This document shows positions 1 to 5,692 of a DNA stretch of 7,723 bases, in pieces (positions within the stretch are counted from its first letter, which is position 1; every line of letters starts with the position of its first letter). The stretch spans positions 1 to 7,723 of the forward strand of contig JAQBGV010000228.1 in the NCBI GenBank assembly GCA_032128395.1. The letters are read 5' to 3'. This DNA comes from JAQBGV01 sp032128395 (GTDB lineage Bacteria > Planctomycetota > UBA8108 > UBA1146). The notes under the pieces were generated by a model. It was not told where the DNA came from and ran no database searches. It saw only the letters and a list, made by a program, of their open reading frames with translations. The position numbers and the translations under genes are program-made.

Positions 1-1
1 G

Positions 2-320
2 CTCTGGAACGCAGCGCAGGAGCAGCTTCGCCGCGAGGGGGTTCATCCACAACTACCTGCGCATGCTCTGGGGCAAGAAGGTCCTCCACTGGGCGAAGAG
101 TCCTCGGCTCGCGTTCGAGATCCTGGTGGAGCTCAACAACAAGTACGCGCTCGATGGACGTGATCCGAATTCCTACAGCGCGATCGGCTGGATCTTCGGG
201 CGATTCGACCGGGCTTGGGGGCCCGAGCGCCCGATCTTCGGCAAGGTGCGGTACATGAGCTCGGAGAACACGGCCCGAAAGATCCGGGTTCGCGGCTACA
301 TCCAGAACTACACCGCGTGA
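2..320 (+). CDS. phr: Class II CPD photolyase, C-terminal part (5' end outside window; frameshifted)
   Basis: Flavoprotein that repairs UV-induced cyclobutane pyrimidine dimers with blue-light energy. Only about the last 105 residues, from the FAD-binding helical domain, are present. Bases 2-40 read LWNAAQEQLRREG in frame 2; from base 42 frame 3 continues FIHNYLRMLWGKKVLHW and runs to TGA at 318-320. Joining the two frames restores the class II tryptophan electron-transfer triad with the spacing I recall for the Methanosarcina mazei enzyme (W360, W381, W388): Trp codons at 5-7, 69-71 and 90-92, that is +21 and +7 residues. The ELNN motif 15 residues further on supplies the Asn that contacts flavin N5. 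LDGRDPN, FGKVRYM and the final helix are also typical. The gene ends 166 bp before the ECF sigma gene on the same strand. Family assignment is firm. Whether the gene is intact depends on the G-run at 37-41. Confidence 0.9.
   Translation, partial: SGTQRRSSFAARGFIHNYLRMLWGKKVLHWAKSPRLAFEILVELNNKYALDGRDPNSYSAIGWIFGRFDRAWGPERPIFGKVRYMSSENTARKIRVRGYIQNYTA
37..41 (+). other. Single-base frameshift in photolyase (G5 run)
   Basis: Photolyase similarity switches from frame 2 to frame 3 across a run of five G. With four G the reading is gag-ggg-ttc-atc and the protein becomes continuous with family-exact spacing. This is either a genuine +1 mutation that inactivates the gene or a homopolymer error close to the window or contig edge. 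No obvious programmed-frameshift context is visible. Confidence 0.8.
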
Positions 321-359
321 CGGCCCGCACCGATGAGATCGAACGACGGAGTCCGATCG

Positions 360-371
360 GCAGCATGCTGC
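360..371. promoter_or_regulatory. 12-bp perfect palindrome upstream of ECF sigma gene
   Basis: GCAGCATGCTGC is a perfect inverted repeat without a spacer, immediately preceded by an overlapping 8-bp palindrome CCGATCGG (353-360). It lies 116 bp before the ECF start codon and 40 bp after the photolyase stop. It could be an operator for a dimeric regulator. No -35/-10 pair could be assigned around it, so the role is a guess. Confidence 0.25.
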
Positions 372-379
372 GGGAGAGA

Positions 380-395
380 AGCGGTCGATACCGCT
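380..395 (+). terminator. Small hairpin between photolyase and ECF sigma gene
   Basis: AGCGGT-CGAT-ACCGCT forms a perfect 6-bp stem with a 4-nt loop. It is the clearest stem in the 166-bp gap and could end photolyase transcription or act in the ECF leader. There is no U-tract after it, so intrinsic termination is doubtful. The remainder of 321-486 shows no other recognisable element apart from the palindrome at 360-371 and the ECF ribosome-binding site. Confidence 0.25.
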
Positions 396-486
396 CGTTC
401 GATCGCGTATACCCGGGGGTCACTGGACACCGTTTCTCGTGGCCCGTATCGCGCCAGAGAGGTGAGCCGGAGGGGAGAGCGCTCGG

Positions 487-1053
487 GTGGATCCAACGAG
501 CCTACTCGAACGGGTCGCGAGCGGGGATGAACGAGCGGTCCAGGAGTGCTTGGACCGTTACGGGGGCCTGGTCTGGTCGATCTGTCGTCGACTCTGCCGA
601 AACGTGGATGACGCGGAGGATGCGGTCCAGGAGGTCTTCATCGACCTCTGGTCGAGTGCCGCACGCTTCGACGCTCGGGTTGCGGCAGAACAGACCTTCG
701 TCGCGATGATCGCCCGCCGTCGCGTGATCGACCGCTGGCGGAAGAAGCGTCGCGAACCCCGGTCCGAGGCGCTCGGGGCGACTCACGATCCCGTCGCTCC
801 GATCACGGCGGACCAGGTCGCGGTTCGCGACGAGGCATCCAGAGTCCAACAGATGATGACCCGGCTGCGTCCCGAACAGCAGCAGGTGCTCGATCTCTCG
901 ATCTTCCAAGGCCTTTCGCACCGCGACATCTCCAGCCGACTCGATCTCCCCCTCGGTACCGTCAAGACCCACGCGCGTCGAGGTCTGATGCAGGTCCGGG
1001 AGATGTTGGGTGAAGACCCCCATCTCGGGAGTGCGGAAGGAGGTGGGCAGTGA
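487..1053 (+). CDS. ECF-subfamily RNA polymerase sigma factor
   Basis: Alternative sigma factor of 188 residues, the usual ECF size, which directs RNA polymerase to stress-regulon promoters. Region 2 covers about residues 22-91, with the core-binding/-10 helix DAEDAVQEVF at 42-51 and the basic IDRWRKKRR at 81-89. A linker of about 30 residues follows. Region 4 covers about 122-174, with the helix-turn-helix LSHRDISSRLDLPLGTVKTH at 143-162 for -35 recognition. The GTG start at 487 is chosen because GGAGGGGAG (469-477) is a strong, well-spaced ribosome-binding site and the frame begins directly with the canonical ECF N-terminus (LLERVASGDERA). The stop overlaps the GTG of the next gene (GTGA), so sigma and anti-sigma are translationally coupled. 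Its RskA-type partner suggests a SigK-like group, but the ECF group number cannot be set by eye. Confidence 0.95.
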   Translation: MDPTSLLERVASGDERAVQECLDRYGGLVWSICRRLCRNVDDAEDAVQEVFIDLWSSAARFDARVAAEQTFVAMIARRRVIDRWRKKRREPRSEALGATHDPVAPITADQVAVRDEASRVQQMMTRLRPEQQQVLDLSIFQGLSHRDISSRLDLPLGTVKTHARRGLMQVREMLGEDPHLGSAEGGGQ

Positions 1054-1889
1054 GCGACCGAGATCTTGCCGCTGCTGCGGACCGCCCCGATCGAGAGCGC
1101 CTCGATCCGCTGCTCGTCCTCCGCGCGACCGAAGGGCTCGACCCCGAGTCGTGGGAAGAACTCGAGCCGCTCCTGGAGAGCCTCCCCGAGGAAGAGACCG
1201 AGAGTTGGGAACTCGCGGCGGCCTGGGTCGATCTCGCACTCGCCGAAGCTCACGAGTGCGAGACCGAGCCCCTTCCCCCGCATCTCCGGCGCCGGATCGC
1301 CGTCGAAGGACGGCTCACGGTGCGGTCGTTCAGAGGTCGGGAGGAGACTCTCCACGCGGCTCCGCAGTCCTCGCCCCCGCTCCGCCCTTCGGCGCCGAAG
1401 AAATCCTCCGCCGGACAGCATCGCCTCTGGGGGTACGCCGCCTCGGCCGCCGCGGGAGTCGCTCTCGCGCTCTGGCTCAACGCAGAGCCTCCTCGCAGCC
1501 CGGAACGCGGCTACCGTGCGCTGGTCGCGAGCCAGGCCGATGTACGCGAGGTTCCCTTCGCCTCGCAACCGGGCACCGGAGTGGATGGACTCGTCGGGAG
1601 CGTGGTTTGGAGTGACGCCGCACAAGCGGGTTATCTGCGACTCGAGGGACTGCCGGTCAACGATCCGAACGAGCGACAGTACCAGCTGTGGATCGTCGAT
1701 CCGGATGTCGGGGAGCAGCCGGTCGATGGGGGCGTGTTCGACATCACCTCGGAGGGGCTGAATACGGTCGCCATCGACGCAAAGCTCGCGGTGCGCCAGC
1801 CGACCCTCTTCGTGATCACCACGGAGCAGCCCGGGGGGGTCGTGGTCTCGGACGGCCCCTTCCAGGCGGTCGCGACCTTCGAGTCCTAG
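1050..1889 (+). CDS. Membrane anti-sigma factor with RskA-type C-terminal domain
   Basis: Probable one-pass membrane anti-sigma factor (279 residues) that sequesters the ECF sigma encoded just upstream and releases it after signal-induced proteolysis. The acidic N-terminal cytosolic part (about 1-95, with LLVLRATEGLDPESWEELEP) resembles the ASD region of RskA-like proteins; no HxxxCxxC zinc motif is present. A Pro-rich linker leads to one transmembrane segment at about 126-144 (LWGYAASAAAGVALALWL). The periplasmic domain (about 155-279) carries the RskA signature: GYLRLEGLP, YQLWIVDPD, a GVF strand and VITTEQPGGVVVSDGP. The GTG start at 1050 overlaps the sigma stop and has AAGGAGG (1037-1043) in front. 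Neighbour order (ECF first, anti-sigma second, 4-bp overlap) is classic. The signal sensed is unknown; the surrounding genes point to light or oxidative stress. Confidence 0.88.
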   Translation: MSDRDLAAAADRPDRERLDPLLVLRATEGLDPESWEELEPLLESLPEEETESWELAAAWVDLALAEAHECETEPLPPHLRRRIAVEGRLTVRSFRGREETLHAAPQSSPPLRPSAPKKSSAGQHRLWGYAASAAAGVALALWLNAEPPRSPERGYRALVASQADVREVPFASQPGTGVDGLVGSVVWSDAAQAGYLRLEGLPVNDPNERQYQLWIVDPDVGEQPVDGGVFDITSEGLNTVAIDAKLAVRQPTLFVITTEQPGGVVVSDGPFQAVATFES

Positions 1890-1903
1890 CCGGGAGGCTG
1901 CCG

Positions 1904-1917
1904 GAACCCCTCGGTTC
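1904..1917. terminator. Hairpin just after anti-sigma gene
   Basis: GAACC-CCTC-GGTTC is a perfect 5-bp stem with a 4-nt loop, starting 15 bp after the anti-sigma stop in a convergent intergenic region. It could be part of the sigma/anti-sigma operon terminator. It has no U-run, so confidence is low. Confidence 0.3.
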
Positions 1918-1971
1918 GGACGTCGCTCCGGTCGCTACGTTCTCTCGGGTCCGTTCCAGAAGTCCGCGCGG

Positions 1972-1999
1972 TTCCTCCTCGACCGGGCGGAGGCAGGAA
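1972..1999. terminator. Bulged hairpin between convergent genes
   Basis: TTCCTCCTC pairs with GAGG-c-AGGAA around a 9-nt loop, giving 9 base pairs with one bulged C. It sits in the middle of the 136-bp gap between the convergently transcribed anti-sigma and thioredoxin-like genes, where a bidirectional terminator is expected. No T-tract flanks it on either strand. Confidence 0.3.
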
Positions 2000-2025
2000 G
2001 CACCGCTCGCTCGTGCGGATGGCGA

Positions 2026-2619
2026 CTAGGTGCCATCGCCAGGGTCGTCCTGAACCGCCGGCAATCGCCCGAGTGTTTCGAGCAGGCGCACGAGGTGGCT
2101 CGGTGAGTATCCCCGGTCATGGAAGTAGACGACCGTACCCGCTCGGTCGAGGAGCAACACGCGAGCGGGGAGTGGGTTCTCGTTCCCGGTGAAACGGGTC
2201 ACTCGGTCGGCGTCGCCGTAGAGCGTCACGACCGCGCCCCAGTCTTCCTCGGGTATTCCCTTCCGCATTCCACCGTCGATCTGCGAAGCGACCAGGCGGG
2301 GACCCATCCCGGGAATGGTGGGCAGTTCGAAGGCGCGGACGGTGGCCCCGGACTGCGCGAGCCCGAGCAGCCAGCGGTCGATGTCGAACTGGGTGTTCTG
2401 CTCGAATCCGATGAGGAGCAGGACCGGTTCTCCGAGGGCGTCGTCGGGGAAGGTGCGTACTTCGCCCGAGAGCGACTTGCCACTGACCCGGGGGAATCGC
2501 TCGCCGATCGGAACCCTCCGTTCGAAGGTGGCTCCGCACCCCAGCGGGCCAAGGATGGCCGCACCCGCGAGGATGGCGAGAATTGCCGCGGTGAGACGCT
2601 TTCGTCCACTTCGAGTCAT
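2026..2619 (-). CDS. Thioredoxin-like fold envelope protein, ATP10/AhpC-TSA-like, no CXXC
   Basis: A 197-residue protein with an N-terminal export signal: basic MTRSGRKR, then a hydrophobic stretch (10-27) ending GPLGC at 28. The Cys could be lipidated, but Pro at -3 and Leu at -2 are atypical for a lipobox. The rest (about 38-185) has a thioredoxin-fold pattern: FPRVSGKSLSGEVRTFPDD, strand EPVLLLIGFEQ, a DRWLLGL helix, FELPTIP, then PARVLLLDRAGTVVYF with the cis-Pro-like loop and final helix. This pattern resembles ATP10-type and AhpC/TSA-like proteins. Cys28 is the only cysteine, so it cannot be a thiol oxidoreductase and may bind or chaperone something instead. The ATG at 2619 is preferred over upstream in-frame starts because AGGAGG (2633-2628, minus strand) lies 8 nt before it and the signal sequence starts there. 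It is convergent with the anti-sigma gene and divergent from the FAS1-CIA30 gene. Confidence 0.8.
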   Translation of the reverse strand: MTRSGRKRLTAAILAILAGAAILGPLGCGATFERRVPIGERFPRVSGKSLSGEVRTFPDDALGEPVLLLIGFEQNTQFDIDRWLLGLAQSGATVRAFELPTIPGMGPRLVASQIDGGMRKGIPEEDWGAVVTLYGDADRVTRFTGNENPLPARVLLLDRAGTVVYFHDRGYSPSHLVRLLETLGRLPAVQDDPGDGT

Positions 2620-2752
2620 CGTTCGTTCCTCCTCGGGAGACCATTCGCCGAGGGTCGGGCCCGGATTCAGTCGCCGACCGGAATCATGAATCCGCCATCC
2701 AGAACGACGCGAAGAGACAGCTGAGACCCTCAGCCAGCCCGAAGGAGGCGAC
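2620..2752. promoter_or_regulatory. Divergent intergenic region (thioredoxin-like / FAS1-CIA30)
   Basis: These 133 bp must carry promoters for both divergent genes. Visible elements are an interrupted inverted repeat CGGATTC (2662-2668) / GAATCCG (2688-2694) with a 19-bp spacer, a further GAATC at 2681-2685, and CCATCC at 2695-2700, which matches the -35 element I recall for mycobacterial SigK promoters. No convincing SigK-like -10 (CCGAAT) follows at the expected distance, so the match may be chance. Ribosome-binding sites close both ends: AAGGAGG at 2742-2748 on the plus strand and AGGAGG at 2633-2628 on the minus strand. Confidence 0.4.
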
Positions 2753-4045
2753 ATGATCCACGCACTGCTCTTCACCGCACTCGTTTGTGGTCCCCCGGTC
2801 GGCCCCGGCGACCTCGTCGAAACCGCGTCCGCCGCCGGCAACTTCGAGACCCTCCTCGTGGCCGCAGAGAAGGCGGGCCTGATAGATACCCTGCGCACCG
2901 CGGACGGGCTGACCATTTTGGCCCCGACCGACGCCGCGTTCTCGAAGGTGCCCGCGGGCCTCCTTCAGAGCCTGCTCCGTCCCGAGAACCAGGAGTCCCT
3001 CGCGGCCCTGCTCCGACATCACATCTTCGCCGGTCGACGCAGCGCCGTCGACTTGATCGGAGCGAAGAAGGGGGTGACCCTCCAAGGCACCACGATCGCG
3101 TTCACCCTCGACGGCGGTCGTCTCCGCGCCGGTGAGGCTCGAGTCCTGAAGAACGACATCGTCGCTTCGAACGGTCTGATCCACGTCATCGATAGTGTTC
3201 TCATCCCGGAGGGATTCGCGACCCCCGAGAAGGTCGACTCGGCCGCCGACCTGATCGAGTTCGCGGTGAATCGCGGGGTTCCTCTCTACAACGATGGGAA
3301 TCCTGCAGCCTGCGCCGCGATCTACGAAGTCACGGTTCGCGCCCTGATCCTGCTCTCTCCGGATGGTCTCGGCGAGCAAGGGGTCGCCGCACTCCGCGAT
3401 TCGCTCGAAGCTGCGTCGGAGCACTCCCCCGCCGAGCAGGCGTGGACACTGCGCCGCGCCGTCGACGCGGCCTGGCACTCCCTCGAACGGGCGACGACTG
3501 CCAACCGACCGGGCACCGATCGTTGGATCTCTCTCTTCGAGTTCGATCGGAGCGAAGCGGATGATTCCTCTCGGTGGTTCTCGGTCAACGACAACGTGAT
3601 GGGCGGGGTCTCGGAGGGCGGCTCCGAATGGGCGACCGACGACACGGCGGCATTCCGGGGAGCCCTCTCCCTCGAGAACAACGGCGGTTTCTCGACGATT
3701 CGGTCGCCCGCGCGTGACTTGGGACTCTCGGGATACGACGGGCTGATGATCCGGGTCCGTGGTGACGGACGCACCTACGCCCTGAGCGCGATGAAGAACG
3801 ATCGCCGGGGCGAGGTGCGAACCTGGCGGAAGCCGTTCACGACCGTCGCGGGAGAGTGGCAGGAGATCGAGATTCCGTTCTCCGAGCTCGAGCTCTCGGT
3901 GATGGGTCGTCGGCTCCCCGGAATCTCCATCGACCCGATCGACATCCGCTCGCTCTCGTTCTCGATCTCCGACAAGAACGAGGCTCCGTTCCGTCTCGAG
4001 ATCGACTGGATCAGGGCCTACCCGGCGGATGAACTCTCGTTCTGA
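2753..4045 (+). CDS. FAS1 (fasciclin)-CIA30 fusion protein, probably exported
   Basis: A 430-residue, three-part protein of unknown overall function. The start MIHALLFTALVCG is a short hydrophobic N-terminus, a weak signal peptide lacking an early Lys/Arg. A FAS1 domain follows (about 22-153): TILAPTDAAF at 54-63, LLRHHIF at 87-93 and GLIHVIDSVLIP at 141-152 are its H1, His and H2 motifs; this fold mediates adhesion or ligand binding. A helical middle (about 163-250) contains VPLYNDGNPAACAAIYEV, a segment I associate with some bacterial FAS1 proteins. The C-terminus (about 258-424) is a CIA30/NDUFAF1-type galactose-binding-like domain: WFSVNDNVMGGVSEG at 275-289, GFSTIRSP, LSGYDGLMIRVRGDGRTY, WQEIEIPF and FRLEIDWIRAY. 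The ATG start has a strong AAGGAGG 4 nt upstream. In mycobacteria SigK/RskA controls FAS1 proteins MPT70/MPT83, so the nearby ECF/RskA pair is a plausible regulator. Domain calls are firm; the function is open. Confidence 0.9.
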   Translation: MIHALLFTALVCGPPVGPGDLVETASAAGNFETLLVAAEKAGLIDTLRTADGLTILAPTDAAFSKVPAGLLQSLLRPENQESLAALLRHHIFAGRRSAVDLIGAKKGVTLQGTTIAFTLDGGRLRAGEARVLKNDIVASNGLIHVIDSVLIPEGFATPEKVDSAADLIEFAVNRGVPLYNDGNPAACAAIYEVTVRALILLSPDGLGEQGVAALRDSLEAASEHSPAEQAWTLRRAVDAAWHSLERATTANRPGTDRWISLFEFDRSEADDSSRWFSVNDNVMGGVSEGGSEWATDDTAAFRGALSLENNGGFSTIRSPARDLGLSGYDGLMIRVRGDGRTYALSAMKNDRRGEVRTWRKPFTTVAGEWQEIEIPFSELELSVMGRRLPGISIDPIDIRSLSFSISDKNEAPFRLEIDWIRAYPADELSF

Positions 4046-4174
4046 GCCTCCGTCGAGGACTCGTGCTCCGGGGGCCGGGATTCCGCGCTTCTCGATGAAG
4101 TCCTGCAGCGGTCGGGAAAGTACCATGATCCACATGATGACGGTGTCCCCCAGCGAACTCGAGGTTCTCATCCG
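4046..4174 (+). other. Intergenic spacer FAS1-CIA30 to SDR
   Basis: This 129-bp gap has no recognised terminator or promoter. It contains a short open frame (4029-4178, 49 codons) that overlaps the end of the upstream gene by 17 bp and the SDR start by ATGA. Its last ATG context, CATGATCCAC (4124-4133), repeats exactly the start of the FAS1-CIA30 gene (2752-2761). Neither observation establishes a function. The SDR ribosome-binding site is a modest GAGG at 4161-4164. Confidence 0.4.
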
Positions 4175-5692
4175 ATGATGCACGACCGATCCACCCCGCG
4201 GGAGGAGCGTGGGACGGTACTCGTGACCGGCGCTTCCGGTTACATCGGAGGTCGGCTCGTTCCCCTCCTCCTCGAACGGGGGTGGCGCGTTCGCTGTCTC
4301 GTCCGTTCCTCGCGGAAACTCGAGCAGCGTCCGTGGGCATCGCACCCTCGGTGCGAGGTCTTCGAGGGGGATGCCTCCGACGAAACGGCCCTTCGAGGCG
4401 CCATGAGGGGATGTCTCGCCGCATACTACTTGATCCACTCCATGATGACGGCGGGGGCCGAGTACGGGGAACGCGATCGTGAGATCGCACGGCTCTTCGC
4501 GAAGGCTGCCGCTGACGCGGACCTGAGGCAGGTGATCTACCTCGGCGGGCTGGGCGAGACCGGCGAGAAGCTGAGCACCCATCTCCGCTCGCGGCGAGAG
4601 GTCGAGCAGGTGCTCCAGGCGGGTGGGGTTCCCGTCACGGTGCTTCGGGCGGCGATGATCATCGGGGCGGGCTCCGCCTCGTTCGAGATCCTGCGATATC
4701 TCGTGGAGCGCCTTCCGATCATGGTCACTCCGAAGTGGGTTTCGACGGTGTGCCAACCCATCGCGATCCGAAACGTGATCTACTACCTCGTTCAGTGCCT
4801 GGAGACTCCCGCCACGATCGGTCGTACCCTCGACATTGGCGCTCCCGATGTCGCGACGTACAGCCGACTCATGCGCATCCTGTCGGAGGAGAGAGGTCTG
4901 CCGAATCGTCTCGTGATCCCAGTGCCGGTCTTGACGCCTCGACTCAGCTCACTCTGGATCCATCTCGTGACCCCGCTCAGTGCCGCCATCGCCCGACCGC
5001 TGGCCGAGGGACTCCGCAACCCGGTCGTGTGTCGGAACGATGAGGCCGCGCAGCTCATGCCGCAGCGACTGCTCACGATCCGAGAGTCGATCGCCGAGGC
5101 GCTGGGTCAGCATGACGCACAGGTCGTCGAGACTTCCTGGTCGAGCGCCGGTGCCATGGCCGGCGATCCGGACTGGGCCGGGGGAACGGTCTTCACCGAT
5201 CGACGAGAAGTCGAGGTCGAAGCTGCTCCGGAGGCGGTTCACGCTGCGGCTTGTCGTCTCGGGGGCGGGGAGGGGTACTACGCGGCGTCGTGGCTCTGGC
5301 GGCTCCGCGGGTTGCTCGACCGACTCATCGGGGGACCGGGTCTCCGCCGAGGTCGGAGAGACTCAGAAGCGGTGGCGTTCGGCGAAGCGCTGGACTTCTG
5401 GCGGGTCTCGGGGATCGATCCCGGGCGCCTCCTCGAACTTCGCGCAGAGATGAAGCTCCCCGGGGTTGCGACGCTGACCTTCGAGGTCGAACGCCTCGGT
5501 CCTCGACGCTCCAGGCTCGTGCAGACTGCGCGCTTCAAGCCCAAGGGACTCTTCGGGCTCGTCTACTGGTACTCGGTGTTCCCACTCCACGGTTTCGTGT
5601 TCAGGGGATTGTCGAGGGGCATTGCGAAGGCAGCCGAGAAGCGCGCACGCGCGGAAGAAGGGGCCATTGTGATCGCGGGGGGCGAGCGGTGA
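4175..5692 (+). CDS. Atypical SDR NAD(P)-binding protein with C-terminal DUF2867
   Basis: A 505-residue protein. Residues about 13-310 form a Rossmann fold of the extended/atypical SDR (NmrA/YbjT-like) type: TVLVTGASGYIGGRL carries the TGxxGxxG dinucleotide motif at 18-25, followed by VRCLVRS, the GDASDE turn at 65-70, YYLIHSM and VIYLGGLGE. The usual catalytic YxxxK is not evident, so it may sense or bind NAD(P)H rather than act as a classic dehydrogenase. Residues about 330-487 are DUF2867: GDPDWAGGTVFTDRR, the GYYAASWLWRLRG block, ALDFWRV, then LFGLVYWYSVFPLHGFVF near the end, the usual family order and length. Two ATGs stand in tandem (4175 and 4178); GAGG at 4161-4164 could serve either. 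The stop overlaps the GTG of the DUF523-DUF1722 gene, showing an operon. DUF2867-SDR genes commonly travel with photolyase and YbgA genes. The substrate is unknown. Confidence 0.93.
   Translation: MMHDRSTPREERGTVLVTGASGYIGGRLVPLLLERGWRVRCLVRSSRKLEQRPWASHPRCEVFEGDASDETALRGAMRGCLAAYYLIHSMMTAGAEYGERDREIARLFAKAAADADLRQVIYLGGLGETGEKLSTHLRSRREVEQVLQAGGVPVTVLRAAMIIGAGSASFEILRYLVERLPIMVTPKWVSTVCQPIAIRNVIYYLVQCLETPATIGRTLDIGAPDVATYSRLMRILSEERGLPNRLVIPVPVLTPRLSSLWIHLVTPLSAAIARPLAEGLRNPVVCRNDEAAQLMPQRLLTIRESIAEALGQHDAQVVETSWSSAGAMAGDPDWAGGTVFTDRREVEVEAAPEAVHAAACRLGGGEGYYAASWLWRLRGLLDRLIGGPGLRRGRRDSEAVAFGEALDFWRVSGIDPGRLLELRAEMKLPGVATLTFEVERLGPRRSRLVQTARFKPKGLFGLVYWYSVFPLHGFVFRGLSRGIAKAAEKRARAEEGAIVIAGGER

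Noticed and set aside
502..1625. Long minus-strand frames opposite the sigma and anti-sigma genes
   Set aside because: Shadow frames of two clearly identified coding genes in high-GC DNA.
2620..2916. N-terminal extension of the thioredoxin-like protein to 2916
   Set aside because: The extension would overlap the FAS1-CIA30 coding region and precede the obvious ribosome-binding site and signal sequence at 2619.
4046..4171. Possible minus-strand small gene starting at 4171 (MRTSSSLGDTVIMWIMVLSR)
   Set aside because: The start looks protein-like and GC3 is high, but the frame has no stop until deep inside the antisense of the FAS1-CIA30 gene, and no ribosome-binding site was seen.
2684..4756. 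690-codon open frame on the minus strand
   Set aside because: It lies antisense to the FAS1-CIA30 gene and the SDR start, both firmly identified by domain motifs. Its composition (Arg/Glu/Asp/Gly rich, no domain pattern) is what the complement of high-GC codons gives.
5251..5688. Upstream extension of the DUF523-DUF1722 frame into the SDR gene
   Set aside because: The region is the DUF2867 part of the SDR in another frame; DUF523 starts right after the GTG at 5689, which has the typical 4-bp overlap.
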